The notes below the pieces were generated by a model. The model was given only the letters and a program-made list of their open reading frames with translations. It had not been told where the DNA came from and did not search any database. Shown piece after piece: positions 44,931 to 53,509 of a DNA stretch of 64,000 nucleotides. How positions within the stretch are numbered: the stretch's first letter is position 1; each line of letters opens with the position of its first letter. The translations under genes were made by a program, and so were the position numbers. Source of the stretch: Mycobacterium sp. 852002-50816_SCH5313054-b (GTDB lineage Bacteria > Actinomycetota > Actinomycetes > Mycobacteriales > Mycobacteriaceae); the NCBI RefSeq assembly GCF_001667185.1, contig NZ_LZIC01000063.1, positions 41,161 through 105,160 on the forward strand. The letters are read 5' to 3'.

Positions 44931-45905
44931 CTAAGGCGCCACGTCGATGACGACCTTGCCGAGCACCTTGCGGTCGGAAACATGCCGCAACGCGGCCGCG
45001 GTTCCGGACAGCGGGAACCGCGCGCCGATGTAGGGCCGGATGGTGCCGGCGGCGAACATCTGGGAAAGCTCGGCCATGTCGCGCGCGGCGTCGTCGGGCC
45101 GGTCGCCCACGAAGGTACGGATCTCCATGCCGCGGACGGTGATTCCCTTGAGCAGGACCAGGTTCAGCGGGATGGACGGGATGGCGCCCGAGGCGTAGCC
45201 GAGGGTGATGAAGGTGCCACCCCGGGCCAGGCCCCGCAGCGCGGGCTCCGCGTAGGATCCACCGACGGGATCGAGGACCACGCGGGCGGCGTCGCCGGTG
45301 AGCTCGCGGATGCGCGTTTTCAGGTCTTCGCGGTCGTAGTCGACGGTGGCCTCCGCGCCACGGCGCCGGCACAGCTCGAGCTTTTCCGGGCTGGACGCCG
45401 CGGCCAGCACGCGGGCCTTCATCGCCACCGCCAGGTCGACCGCGGCCAGCCCGACGCCGCCGGCGGCGCCCAGGATCACCACCCAATCGCCCTGCGCGAC
45501 TTCGGCAATCGACCGCAGCGCGTGATAGGCGGTGCGGTACGTGACGCCGAACGCCGCGGCCGACGCGAAGTCGGCGCCGTCCGGGACGAGCGCCACCGAC
45601 CCCGCATCGAGCAGCGCCTGCTCCGCGAACGCCCCGGTCGGCGTGCTCGCGAAGACCCGCTGGCCCCGACGAAACGGCGTGCCATCACCGACGGCTACCA
45701 CTTCGCCGGCCAGCTCGCTACCCGGGATGAACGGCACCGGGATCTTGACCTGATACTTGCCGGCTATCAACAGCACATCCGGAAAGTTGACCGCCGCGGC
45801 GTGCACGCGAACCACCAGCTGCCCGGGGCCGGGCACGGGATCGGGGACGTCGGCGATGACCAGGTCCTCCGGCGAGCCATAGGCGCGGCAGACTGCGGCG
45901 CGCAT
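44931..45905 (-). CDS. Zinc-free MDR oxidoreductase (quinone reductase-like)
   Basis: A 324-residue NADPH-dependent reductase. GroES-like domain with HAAAVNFPDVLLIAGKYQVK; Rossmann motif ILGAAGGVGLAAVDLAVAMK; product-side GGTFITLGYASGAIPSIPLN. In this operon it may reduce an enoyl-CoA or enone rather than a quinone. The ATG at 45905 overlaps the TetR stop by 1 nt (TGATG); last gene of a five-gene minus-strand unit. Different clade from the copy at 28219. Confidence 0.88.
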   Translation of the reverse strand: MRAAVCRAYGSPEDLVIADVPDPVPGPGQLVVRVHAAAVNFPDVLLIAGKYQVKIPVPFIPGSELAGEVVAVGDGTPFRRGQRVFASTPTGAFAEQALLDAGSVALVPDGADFASAAAFGVTYRTAYHALRSIAEVAQGDWVVILGAAGGVGLAAVDLAVAMKARVLAAASSPEKLELCRRRGAEATVDYDREDLKTRIRELTGDAARVVLDPVGGSYAEPALRGLARGGTFITLGYASGAIPSIPLNLVLLKGITVRGMEIRTFVGDRPDDAARDMAELSQMFAAGTIRPYIGARFPLSGTAAALRHVSDRKVLGKVVIDVAP

Positions 45906-46525
45906 CACCCGACCCCCAGGCCGCGCAGGCAGAATCCCACCAGGTGTGCGATGTCGTCCGGTTCGGGCCGGTCGGCGGAACCGACGTAGCGCCGCATCGC
46001 CGCGGCGGTGCAGCAGAACACCGCCTCGACGTCGCGGTCGACGTCGGTGCTGCCCAGCGCCGCAACGGGTTCGGTGAGCAGATCCCGCAGCGGCCGCAGC
46101 ATCTCCCGGTCGGTCGCGGGCCGACTGGTGGGAGACATCTGTCCGGCCGCGGCGCGGCTCATGCTGATCAGGTGCGGGTCGGCGACCTGCGCCAGCGTGC
46201 CCTCGATCCAGCGCGCCACTTTGTCCTGCGGCCGGGAGTCCTTGGCCATCTGGTGCTGCAGGTAGGACACGACGATGGCCACTCCGCGTTCCATCACCGC
46301 GAGGATGAGGTCGTCCTTGCCGGCGAAATACCGGTAGAACGCCTTGTTCGACGAGCCGGCTTCCGCGACGATGTCGCTGACCCGGGGCGCCTCGGGCGCG
46401 ACGCGTTCCATGACGCGCACCGCGGCGGCAAGGATGCGTTCGACCTCCTCGGTCGCCTCCCGCTGGCGGTCGTCGAGAGCGCGCTCGACCGCCGCGACGA
46501 CCCGGCTATTGGTCAACGAGCTCAC
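45905..46525 (-). CDS. TetR-family regulator
   Basis: A 206-residue TetR regulator. DNA-binding helix-turn-helix: APRVSDIVAEAGSSNKAFYR (about residues 42-61) with FAGKDDLILAVME after it. The ligand domain is hydrophobic and lacks known signatures. The GTG at 46525 overlaps the end of the acyl-CoA dehydrogenase gene by 20 nt. It sits inside the operon it presumably regulates; its likely effector is an acyl-CoA of that pathway. Confidence 0.9.
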   Translation of the reverse strand: MSSLTNSRVVAAVERALDDRQREATEEVERILAAAVRVMERVAPEAPRVSDIVAEAGSSNKAFYRYFAGKDDLILAVMERGVAIVVSYLQHQMAKDSRPQDKVARWIEGTLAQVADPHLISMSRAAAGQMSPTSRPATDREMLRPLRDLLTEPVAALGSTDVDRDVEAVFCCTAAAMRRYVGSADRPEPDDIAHLVGFCLRGLGVG

Positions 46526-47789
46526 CGTATTTGGCGCGGAGCGCCTTGCGCCGGGCGTCCAGCATCTCGCTCGGCCAGTCCCCGTCTTCGGCGTCGTAGC
46601 CCTTGAGGAGCATCCGCGCCAGGTTGACCTTGTGCGCCTCGGTCGGCCCGTCGGCCAGTCCGAGCGCGATGCCGCCGAGCAGCACGTTGACAAGCGGCAG
46701 TTGGTCCGTGAGTCCGATGGCGCCGTGGACCTGAATCGCGCGCAGCGCGATCGATTTCAGCACCTGCGACGCCAGGATCTTGCAGGCGGCGATCTCGGCG
46801 CGCGCGGCGCGCTCGTCGCCGCTGTCGATCAGCCAGGCGGTGTGCAGGACGGTCAGCCGGAACGGGATCAATTCGGTATAGGAGTCGGCGACGAACTCCT
46901 GCACCAGCTGCTTGTCGGCCAGCGAGCTGCCCTGAGTGAAGCGGCTTTTCGCGCGTCGCGACATCATGTCGACGGCGCGCTGCGCCATGCCGATCGAGCG
47001 CATCGCGTGATGCAGCCGCCCGCCGGCGAGGCGGGTCTGCAGGATCAGGAACCCCTGACCGGGTTCGCCGAGCAGCCCGTCGGAAGGCACCCGCACCCCG
47101 TCATAGCGGACGAGGGAATGCCCGGGCTCGTGCGGGTCGGCGCCGACGAGGTGGTGGTTGGCTTCCACGTTCAGGCCCGGGGTTCCGGCCGGGACGAGGA
47201 ACGTCGAGGCGCCCTGATGCACGGGCACGTCCGGGTCGGTGATCGCCACGACGATGAAGAACGAAGCGACGGAGGCGTTGGAGGAGAAGTACTTTCGCCC
47301 GGTGATGATCCAGTCGTCACCGTCCCGTTCAGCTCGGGTGGTGAAGACCCGGGGATCGGCCCCGCCCTGCGGCTCGGTCATCGAGAAACACGAAAAGATT
47401 TCCCCGGACAGCAGCCCGGCCAGGTAGCGGTCCTTCTGCTCCTGGGTTCCGAAGCGCGCGATGATCTCCGCGTTGCCGGTGTCGGGCGCCTGCGTTCCGA
47501 ACACGATCGGCGCCCACGGGCTGCGCCCCAGTATTTCGTTGATCAACGTCAGCTTGACCGCCCCGAAGCCCTGCCCGCCCAGCTCGGGGCCCAAATGCGG
47601 TGCCCACAAGCCGTTGTCGCGTACCTGCTGCTTCAGCGGATCGACGATCCGGCGCCGCTCGTCGTTGAGCGGAAGGAACTCGCAGCCCGGAAACAGCACC
47701 TCGAGGGGTTCCACCTCCTCGCGCACGAATTCACGGATCCAGTCCAGCTTCTTCTCGAACTCAGGTTCGGTGGAAAAGTCCCAAGGCAT
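46506..47789 (-). CDS. Acyl-CoA dehydrogenase, ACAD10/11-like
   Basis: A 427-residue flavoprotein of the acyl-CoA dehydrogenase fold. FAD/substrate region: CFSMTEPQGGADPRVFTT and ITGRKYFSSNAS; C-terminal segment: VHGAIGLTDQLPLVNVLLGG then LADGPTEAHKVNLARM. In that segment the typical catalytic Glu of the Y-E-G-T motif is Asp (ADGPTE), as I recall for ACAD10/11 and LvaC-type enzymes that act on 4-phosphoacyl-CoAs. It lies one gene downstream of an APH-type kinase, as in those systems, where the kinase is fused to or near the dehydrogenase. Confidence 0.88.
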   Translation of the reverse strand: MPWDFSTEPEFEKKLDWIREFVREEVEPLEVLFPGCEFLPLNDERRRIVDPLKQQVRDNGLWAPHLGPELGGQGFGAVKLTLINEILGRSPWAPIVFGTQAPDTGNAEIIARFGTQEQKDRYLAGLLSGEIFSCFSMTEPQGGADPRVFTTRAERDGDDWIITGRKYFSSNASVASFFIVVAITDPDVPVHQGASTFLVPAGTPGLNVEANHHLVGADPHEPGHSLVRYDGVRVPSDGLLGEPGQGFLILQTRLAGGRLHHAMRSIGMAQRAVDMMSRRAKSRFTQGSSLADKQLVQEFVADSYTELIPFRLTVLHTAWLIDSGDERAARAEIAACKILASQVLKSIALRAIQVHGAIGLTDQLPLVNVLLGGIALGLADGPTEAHKVNLARMLLKGYDAEDGDWPSEMLDARRKALRAKYGELVDQ

Positions 47790-47805
47790 TCGATACTCCT
47801 AGGTG

Positions 47806-48570
47806 TCAGGGGATCCCGCCGTCGGTGCGCAGGATCGAGCCGGTGGTGAAACTGGACGCGTCGGACGCCAGAAACAGCGCGGCGCCAACGATTTCCCGCG
47901 GGTCGCCGGCGCGCTGCAACGCCAGATGGCGGAACGGCTTGCCCTCGACGCCGTCGAGATTCCAGGCCTTGCTGACGTCGGTGAGAAACGGCCCCGCCAT
48001 CAAAGTGTTCACCCGGACGGCCGGTCCGAACGCCTTCGCCAGGGCTTCGGTCATGGCGTTGAGCCCGGCTTTGGCCGCGGCATAGGGAACGATGTCAGGG
48101 GCCGGCCGCAGCGATCCGGCGGTACTCACATTGATGATGGATCCGCGACCGGCCGCCACCATCCGTTCGCCCACCAACGCCGACAACCGGAACGGCCCCT
48201 TGAGGTTCAGGTTGAGCACCGCGTCGAACAGCTTCTCGGTGACATCGGTCAGCTTGTCGTACAACGGTGACATGCCGGCGTTGTTGATCAATGTGTCCAC
48301 CTTGCCGAACCGCTCATACGCCGCATCGACCAGGCCGTCGAGCTGTTCCCAGCGCCCGACGTGCACCTGGTAGGGCATGGCGGAACGGCCGGTCTGGGCC
48401 TCGATCTCCTTCGCGGTGGCCACGCAGTTGTCCATGTTGCGGCTGGCGACCACCACGTCGGCGCCGCAGTGCGCGACGCCGAACGCCATCTCGCGGCCCA
48501 GGCCACGGCTGCCGCCGGTGATCAGCACCACCCGGTCGGTGAGGTCGAAAAGCTGCTCCGCGTAACCCAT
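47806..48570 (-). CDS. Short-chain dehydrogenase/reductase
   Basis: A 254-residue classical SDR. Nucleotide-binding VLITGGSRGLGREMA, NNAGM, active-site Ser in INVSTAGSLR, and Tyr/Lys in VPYAAAKAGLN; C-terminal SSFTTGSILRTDGGIP is standard. In this operon it may oxidise the 3-hydroxyacyl-CoA product of the dehydrogenase step. Begins 1 nt after the stop of the APH-kinase gene and ends 16 nt from the ACAD start. Confidence 0.92.
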   Translation of the reverse strand: MGYAEQLFDLTDRVVLITGGSRGLGREMAFGVAHCGADVVVASRNMDNCVATAKEIEAQTGRSAMPYQVHVGRWEQLDGLVDAAYERFGKVDTLINNAGMSPLYDKLTDVTEKLFDAVLNLNLKGPFRLSALVGERMVAAGRGSIINVSTAGSLRPAPDIVPYAAAKAGLNAMTEALAKAFGPAVRVNTLMAGPFLTDVSKAWNLDGVEGKPFRHLALQRAGDPREIVGAALFLASDASSFTTGSILRTDGGIP

Positions 48571-48571
48571 T

Positions 48572-49603
48572 TCAGAGGGCCCTCGCCAGCTCGGCCGCCG
48601 TGGCGATCAGCCGCGGGATCATCGCCCCGAAGGTGTCTTGGATCTGGGGGTCCACTTTCCCGGTGCGCACGCCCGCCGCGTAGGTCTTCTCCAGCACGAT
48701 GCCCAGTTTCCAATTGGCCAGCACCAGGTAGTAGTCGATGTTCTCGGTGGAAAGCCCACTGATTTTTTCGTAGTGCTCGAGCAATTCGCTGCGTGTCGGC
48801 ATGCCCCGCATATCGAGATAGAACCCGTCGGTGCTCGGCTCCTCGCCGTCGTAGCCCAGCAGCGCCCACGCGAGATCCAGCACCGGGTCGCCGACAGTCG
48901 TCATCTCCCAGTCCACGATCGCGGCCAGCCGCGCCGGCTCCCCGTGCGCGAACATCACGTTGGCGAACTGGTAGTCGCCGTGCATGATGCCCGGCCGGTA
49001 GCTCGCAGGCCGGTTGTTGCGCAGCCAGTCGGCGGCCTCGCCCAGCCCGGGCAGCTCGCGCACCTGGTAGGCGTCGAGGAACTGCAGCCAGCGGTCGACC
49101 TGGCGTTCGTGGAATCCGTCCGGGCGGCCGAAGCCCTCGAGCCCCTGTGCGCGCCAGTCCACCCGGCCGAGCTTGGCGGCGCCCTCGACGAGCTCGAACG
49201 CAAGGCCGCGTCGGGCGTTCAGGTCGGTGTCGAACGGCGCCTGCCACCCGCCGTCCATCGGGCTCCACCCGTCGATCGCCTGCATCACGTAGAACGGCAT
49301 GCCCAGCACGTCGCCGGTGTCGTCGGCGGCGACCAGCGCCGCGTGCGGGACGTCGGTGCCGGCCAGCGCGCGGACCAGCCGGATTTCCCGCAGCAAGCCG
49401 TCGATGCGGGCCGCGTCGGCGCGGGCGCCGGGCATCCGGAGCACCATCCGCTGCCCGCCCCGCTCGACCAGGTAGAGCGTGTTCTGCGAACCGCCCTTCA
49501 GCGGTTCCAGCACCGGTTGCTCGCCGCCGCCGGGTGCGTCGTTCGCATCGAGCCAACGGGCAAGAACGCCCGGGTCCACTTGGGTTTCGCTGACACCAGT
49601 CAT
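48572..49603 (-). CDS. APH-fold kinase, LvaA/ACAD10-kinase-like
   Basis: A 343-residue kinase-fold protein. N-lobe LKGGSQNTLYLVERGGQ and MVLRMPGARA; catalytic loop GIMHGDYQFANVMFAHG; metal Asp AAIVDWEMTTVGDPVLDL. First gene of the kinase-SDR-ACAD-TetR-MDR operon. By analogy with LvaA (Pseudomonas levulinate pathway) and mammalian ACAD10/11, it may phosphorylate the 4-hydroxyl of a hydroxyacyl-CoA. The ATG at 49603 is chosen because upstream in-frame sequence lacks coding character. Confidence 0.86.
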   Translation of the reverse strand: MTGVSETQVDPGVLARWLDANDAPGGGEQPVLEPLKGGSQNTLYLVERGGQRMVLRMPGARADAARIDGLLREIRLVRALAGTDVPHAALVAADDTGDVLGMPFYVMQAIDGWSPMDGGWQAPFDTDLNARRGLAFELVEGAAKLGRVDWRAQGLEGFGRPDGFHERQVDRWLQFLDAYQVRELPGLGEAADWLRNNRPASYRPGIMHGDYQFANVMFAHGEPARLAAIVDWEMTTVGDPVLDLAWALLGYDGEEPSTDGFYLDMRGMPTRSELLEHYEKISGLSTENIDYYLVLANWKLGIVLEKTYAAGVRTGKVDPQIQDTFGAMIPRLIATAAELARAL

Positions 49604-49667
49604 CGGCTGCACACCCCGCTCTCCGCGCAGAGAATAGCATTCTCCGAGGTGGGCGGGAAGTGCCGCG

Positions 49668-50348
49668 TCATTGCTCCGGCTTGTGCGCGCTGAGCAGGAA
49701 GCCAGGCACCATGAAGTGGCCTTCGCCGTCATACTCGACGTTCGGTGACGGACCACCGGGGGGAGGGAGCACGCCGGCGGTGCCGTAGAGCTTCGCCGGG
49801 CGGACGTCATCGACTCGCCACACCGTCGCGACGGCGTCGCGCAACTCCGTTTCGGTGAAGCCGCGCGGGCCGGGCCCGTCGCTATCGCCGAGCGCGCCGG
49901 CGGCAAACGCCAGGATGTACAGCGCGGCACCCGGCGCGGCGGCCCGAGAAATCGACTGCAGGTAGTCCTGGCGTCGCTCGGGCGGCAGCGCGTGGAACAG
50001 CCCGCTGTCCAGGATCGTCGCGAAGCGCCCTTCGGAACCGGCTGGGTAGCCCCGGAAGCTGGTGACGTCGGCCTGCGCGAAGCTCGCTGTCGTCAGTCCG
50101 CGTTCGGCTGCCGCCGCCGTCGCGGCCGCCACCGCGGCGGGGCTGGCGTCCAGCCCGACGACCGTGTATCCGCGCGCCGCGAGGGCCAGCGACAGCTCGG
50201 CATGGCCGCAGCCCGAGTCCAGGACATCGCTGCAGACCTTGCCTTGGTCGATCAGCACCGCCAGCTCGGGCTGCGGCCGGCCGATGCTCCACGGTGGCGG
50301 TGCCTCCTGCCGATACGCGGCGTCCCAATCCATGCCCGGCTGGGTCAT
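49668..50348 (-). CDS. Class I SAM-dependent methyltransferase
   Basis: A 226-residue methyltransferase. Motif I is DVLDSGCGHAELSLALAARG, followed by VVGLDASPAA; the substrate region holds ILDSGLFHALPPERRQDYL. N-terminal MDWDAAYRQEAPPPWSIGRP resembles the thiol/thiopurine methyltransferase-like clade. An AGGAGAG lies 6 nt before the ATG at 50348. Substrate unknown. Upstream and divergent from the phosphatase gene at 50413. Confidence 0.88.
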   Translation of the reverse strand: MTQPGMDWDAAYRQEAPPPWSIGRPQPELAVLIDQGKVCSDVLDSGCGHAELSLALAARGYTVVGLDASPAAVAAATAAAAERGLTTASFAQADVTSFRGYPAGSEGRFATILDSGLFHALPPERRQDYLQSISRAAAPGAALYILAFAAGALGDSDGPGPRGFTETELRDAVATVWRVDDVRPAKLYGTAGVLPPPGGPSPNVEYDGEGHFMVPGFLLSAHKPEQ

Positions 50349-50412
50349 CTCTCCTCCTCGTGAGGCGCGATGAGAAACTGGCGCTGCCCACAATCCGACG
50401 ACGGGAACAAAC

Positions 50413-51021
50413 ATGCAAGTGCTGCTGGTCCGCCACGCGTTACCGCTGCGCAGCGAACACGGCGAGGGCTCCGATCCGAACCTGTCCGAGGACGGGTTGG
50501 CTCAGGTCAAACGGCTGCCCGACGCGCTCGCCAGGTTTCCGATATCGCGCGTGCTGAGCAGCCCGCAGCGGCGCGCCATCCAGACCGCCGAACCCGTCGC
50601 GGCCGCCCGCGAGCTCAGCGTCGAAATAGACCATCGATTCGCCGAATACGACCGCGACCTTCCGGTCTACATCCCCGTCGAGCAGATCAGGGCGGAACGA
50701 CCGGAGGAGTGGGCGCGCCTGGCCCAGGGGCATCTGCCCAGTGCGGTCGACGAGGACGCGTTTCGGGCACGCGTCCGCGCGGCGGTCGACGACCTGGTCA
50801 GCGCCGCCGATCCCGAGGACACGGTCGCGGTGTTCAGCCATGGCGGCGTGATCAACGTGCTGCTGCACGAGATCCTGGGCACGGCCCGGTTGTTGTCCTT
50901 TCCCGTCGACTACGCGTCGGTGACCCGGCTGTTGTTCTCGCGGTCCGGCGAGGCGACGGTGGCCTCGGTCAACACCACCGAGCACGTATGGGATCTGCTG
51001 CCGAGAAACCAGCGGTGGTGA
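50413..51021 (+). CDS. Histidine phosphatase (phosphoglycerate mutase-like)
   Basis: A 202-residue histidine phosphatase. The phospho-His motif is LLVRHALPL at the N-terminus; VLSSPQRRAIQTAEPVA supplies the second Arg, and VAVFSHGGVINVLLHEI the second catalytic His. Acts on a small phosphorylated molecule, identity unknown. Followed 36 nt later by an APH-fold protein, suggesting a phosphatase/kinase-type pair acting on the same chemistry. Confidence 0.9.
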   Translation: MQVLLVRHALPLRSEHGEGSDPNLSEDGLAQVKRLPDALARFPISRVLSSPQRRAIQTAEPVAAARELSVEIDHRFAEYDRDLPVYIPVEQIRAERPEEWARLAQGHLPSAVDEDAFRARVRAAVDDLVSAADPEDTVAVFSHGGVINVLLHEILGTARLLSFPVDYASVTRLLFSRSGEATVASVNTTEHVWDLLPRNQRW

Positions 51022-51056
51022 ACTTGGCCGGCACCGGCGGTGGTAAACAATTTCGA

Positions 51057-52103
51057 GTGACTTCAACTGACCGACTCGACGGGCTGGACCTCGCCTCGCT
51101 GGACCGGTACCTGCGCTCGCTCGGGCTCGGCCGCGACGGCGAGTTGCGGGGCGAGTTCATCTCCGGTGGCCGCTCGAACCTGACGTTCCGGGTGTACGAC
51201 GACGCGTCGAGCTGGCTGGTCCGGCGCCCCCCGCTGCACGGGCTGACGCCGTCGGCACACGACATGGCCCGCGAATACAAGGTGGTCGCCGCGCTGCAGG
51301 AGACCCCCGTCCCGGTGGCGCGCGCGATCGCGCTGTGCGAGGACGACTCGGTGCTGGGTGCGCCGTTCCAGATCGTCGAATTCGTTGCCGGCCAAGTGGT
51401 GCGCCGCCGCGCCCAACTCGAAGCGTTCAGCCATACCGTCATCGACGGCTGCGTGGACTCCCTGATTCGGGTACTCGTCGATCTGCACCGCGTCGACCCG
51501 AACGCCGTGGGGCTGGCCGACTTCGGCAAGCCCAGCGGTTACCTGGAGCGACAGGTGCGGCGGTGGGGTTCGCAGTGGGAGCTGGTGCGGCTGCCCGACG
51601 ACCACCGCGACGCCGACGTCGAGCGACTGCATTCGGGCCTGCAGCAAGCAATTCCGCAGCAGAGCCGGACCTCGATCGTGCACGGCGACTACCGGATCGA
51701 CAACACCATCCTGGACGCCGACGATCCGATGGTGGTGCGCGCCGTCGTGGACTGGGAGCTGTCGACCCTGGGCGACCCGCTGTCCGACGCCGCCCTGATG
51801 TGCGTCTACCGCGACCCCGCGCTGGACCTGATCGTCAACGCGCAAGCGGCCTGGACGTCACCGCTGCTGCCGACGGCCGACGAGCTGGCGGACCGCTACT
51901 CGCTGGCGGCGGGGTTGCCGCTGGCGCATTGGGAGTTCTACATGGCGCTGGCCTACTTCAAGCTCGCCATCATCGCCGCCGGCATCGACTTTCGCCGGCG
52001 GATGTCGGACCTGGCCGGCGGAACGGAGACCGAACACACCCCCGAGGTCGTCGCGCCGCTGATTTCGCGCGGGTTGGCCGAGCTCGCCAAGCTCCCCGGC
52101 TAG
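51057..52103 (+). CDS. fadE36: APH-fold protein annotated FadE36 in M. tuberculosis (Rv3761c-like)
   Basis: A 348-residue APH/choline-kinase-fold protein. Motifs: FISGGRSNLTFRVYDDASSW, TSIVHGDYRIDNTILDADD (catalytic loop), RAVVDWELSTLGDPLSD (metal Asp). Although called fadE36, it has no acyl-CoA dehydrogenase domain; the name reflects similarity to the kinase half of ACAD10/11. The GTG at 51057 (VTSTDRLDGLDL) is preferred; GTG at 51018 overlaps the phosphatase stop. Third paralogue of this family in the window. Confidence 0.88.
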   Translation: MTSTDRLDGLDLASLDRYLRSLGLGRDGELRGEFISGGRSNLTFRVYDDASSWLVRRPPLHGLTPSAHDMAREYKVVAALQETPVPVARAIALCEDDSVLGAPFQIVEFVAGQVVRRRAQLEAFSHTVIDGCVDSLIRVLVDLHRVDPNAVGLADFGKPSGYLERQVRRWGSQWELVRLPDDHRDADVERLHSGLQQAIPQQSRTSIVHGDYRIDNTILDADDPMVVRAVVDWELSTLGDPLSDAALMCVYRDPALDLIVNAQAAWTSPLLPTADELADRYSLAAGLPLAHWEFYMALAYFKLAIIAAGIDFRRRMSDLAGGTETEHTPEVVAPLISRGLAELAKLPG

Positions 52104-52441
52104 ACCGGCCGAGTGGCCGCCGCGTGATGCTTCTTGGCCGCGCGGCGTAGCTGAAGGATCCGCGCGGTGCCGGCGGCCACGGTGATCAGCCCGCCGACCA
52201 CCGCCGCCAGCAGGATCGCGACGCCCAGCGGCAGGCTCCAGCGCCAGCCGAAGAACGCAAACGACGCCGAACTCGTGTTCTGGGCTATGAAGATCAGCAA
52301 CAGGATCAGGGTCAGAAAGCCGGCGGTCAGGGACGTCCACAAGGCGCCGGCGCGGGTGAAGCCGACGGCCGGTTCCTGGGCTGCCGGAGCAGGCGGGGGC
52401 GGTGGAGGCGGTGGAGGCGTGGCATCGGATTGGCCGCTCAT
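52100..52441 (-). CDS. LapA/DUF1049-type membrane protein (Rv3760-like)
   Basis: A 113-residue protein. N-terminal nine-proline run (about residues 9-17), then two membrane helices: WTSLTAGFLTLILLLIFIAQ with the NTSSASFAFFGWRWSLPLG loop, typical of LapA domain proteins, and AILLAAVVGGLITVAAG; basic tail RRAAKKHHAAATRPV. Role unknown. Its stop overlaps that of the fadE36-like gene by 2 nt (convergent). Confidence 0.85.
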   Translation of the reverse strand: MSGQSDATPPPPPPPPPAPAAQEPAVGFTRAGALWTSLTAGFLTLILLLIFIAQNTSSASFAFFGWRWSLPLGVAILLAAVVGGLITVAAGTARILQLRRAAKKHHAAATRPV

Positions 52442-52555
52442 ACTGTCATCTTTGTCCCATCCTGGGCAGATTGAAACAAATCCCCGCAAAACACCACCCG
52501 CGAGCTGCCCTCGGGACGGCCGCGTCGCGGCGGTTCTGCCGTTAGTGTCGGCGTT

Positions 52556-53509
52556 ATGAGGATGCTGCCGCGCGCCCGCCGCGTGACCTTCGGGGTGGCA
52601 GTGTGGCTGGCCACGGGATGCCTGGTCGCGGCCTGCAGCAATTCCGATCCGCTGGGGGCAGAGACCCGCAGCCCGAAATCCATCGTGGTCGGCTCCGGCG
52701 ATTTCCCGGAATCGGAGATCGTCGCCGAAATCTATGCACAAGCGCTGCAGGCCAACGGCTTTGAGATCGGGCGGCGTATGGGCATCGGCAGCCGGGAGAC
52801 TTATATCCCTGCGCTGAAGGATCATTCCATCGATCTGGTGCCCGAGTACATCGGCAACCTGCTGTTGTACTTCGCGCCCAACTCCACGGCGACCATGCTC
52901 GACGACGTCGAGTTGGAGTTGTACAAGCAACTTCCCGGTGACCTGTCGATTCTCACGCCGTCACCGGCTTCCGACACCGACACGGTCACCGTCACCCCCG
53001 GCACCGCCCGCAACTGGAACCTGAAGACGATCCGCGATTTGGCCGCCCACTCGCCCGAGGTGCGGTTCGGGGCGCCCTCGGCGTTCGAGAACCGGCCGTC
53101 CGGCCTGCCGGGCTTGCGGCAGAAGTATGGACTCAATATCAGCCCGGGCAATTTCGTCGCCATCAACGACGGCGGCGGCGCGGTGACCGTGCGCGCGTTG
53201 CTGGAGGGCAGGGTTGCGGCCGCCAACATCTTCAGCACGTCACCGGCCATCCTGCAAGAACACCTGGTGGCGCTCGACGATCCGGAACACAACTTTCTGG
53301 CCGGCAATATTGTGCCGCTGGTGAATTCGCAGAAGAAGTCGGACCTGCTCAAAAACGTGCTCGACGCGGTCTCGGCGAAGCTCACCACAACCGGCATGGC
53401 CGGCCTTAACGCCGCGGTGTCGGGAAACTCGGGCGTCGACCCGGACAAGGCGGCACGAAACTGGGTGCAGTTCAACGGCTTCACCCATCCGATCGGCCAA
53501 CGGCGTTGA
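52556..53509 (+). CDS. proX: Quaternary-amine ABC transporter substrate-binding lipoprotein ProX
   Basis: A 317-residue lipoprotein. Signal peptide with lipobox (CLVAAC, lipidated Cys about residue 25). The OpuAC-type binding domain contains VVGSGDFPESEIVAEIYAQA, DLVPEYIGNLLLYF and PSAFENRPSGLPGL. Likely ligands are glycine betaine, choline or carnitine; the aromatic cage cannot be read with certainty. First gene of proXVWZ; its stop overlaps the proV start. Confidence 0.92.
   Translation: MRMLPRARRVTFGVAVWLATGCLVAACSNSDPLGAETRSPKSIVVGSGDFPESEIVAEIYAQALQANGFEIGRRMGIGSRETYIPALKDHSIDLVPEYIGNLLLYFAPNSTATMLDDVELELYKQLPGDLSILTPSPASDTDTVTVTPGTARNWNLKTIRDLAAHSPEVRFGAPSAFENRPSGLPGLRQKYGLNISPGNFVAINDGGGAVTVRALLEGRVAAANIFSTSPAILQEHLVALDDPEHNFLAGNIVPLVNSQKKSDLLKNVLDAVSAKLTTTGMAGLNAAVSGNSGVDPDKAARNWVQFNGFTHPIGQRR

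Noticed and set aside
51057..52103. fadE36 taken as an acyl-CoA dehydrogenase
   Set aside because: All visible motifs are of the APH kinase fold; no flavin-binding or ACAD segment exists.
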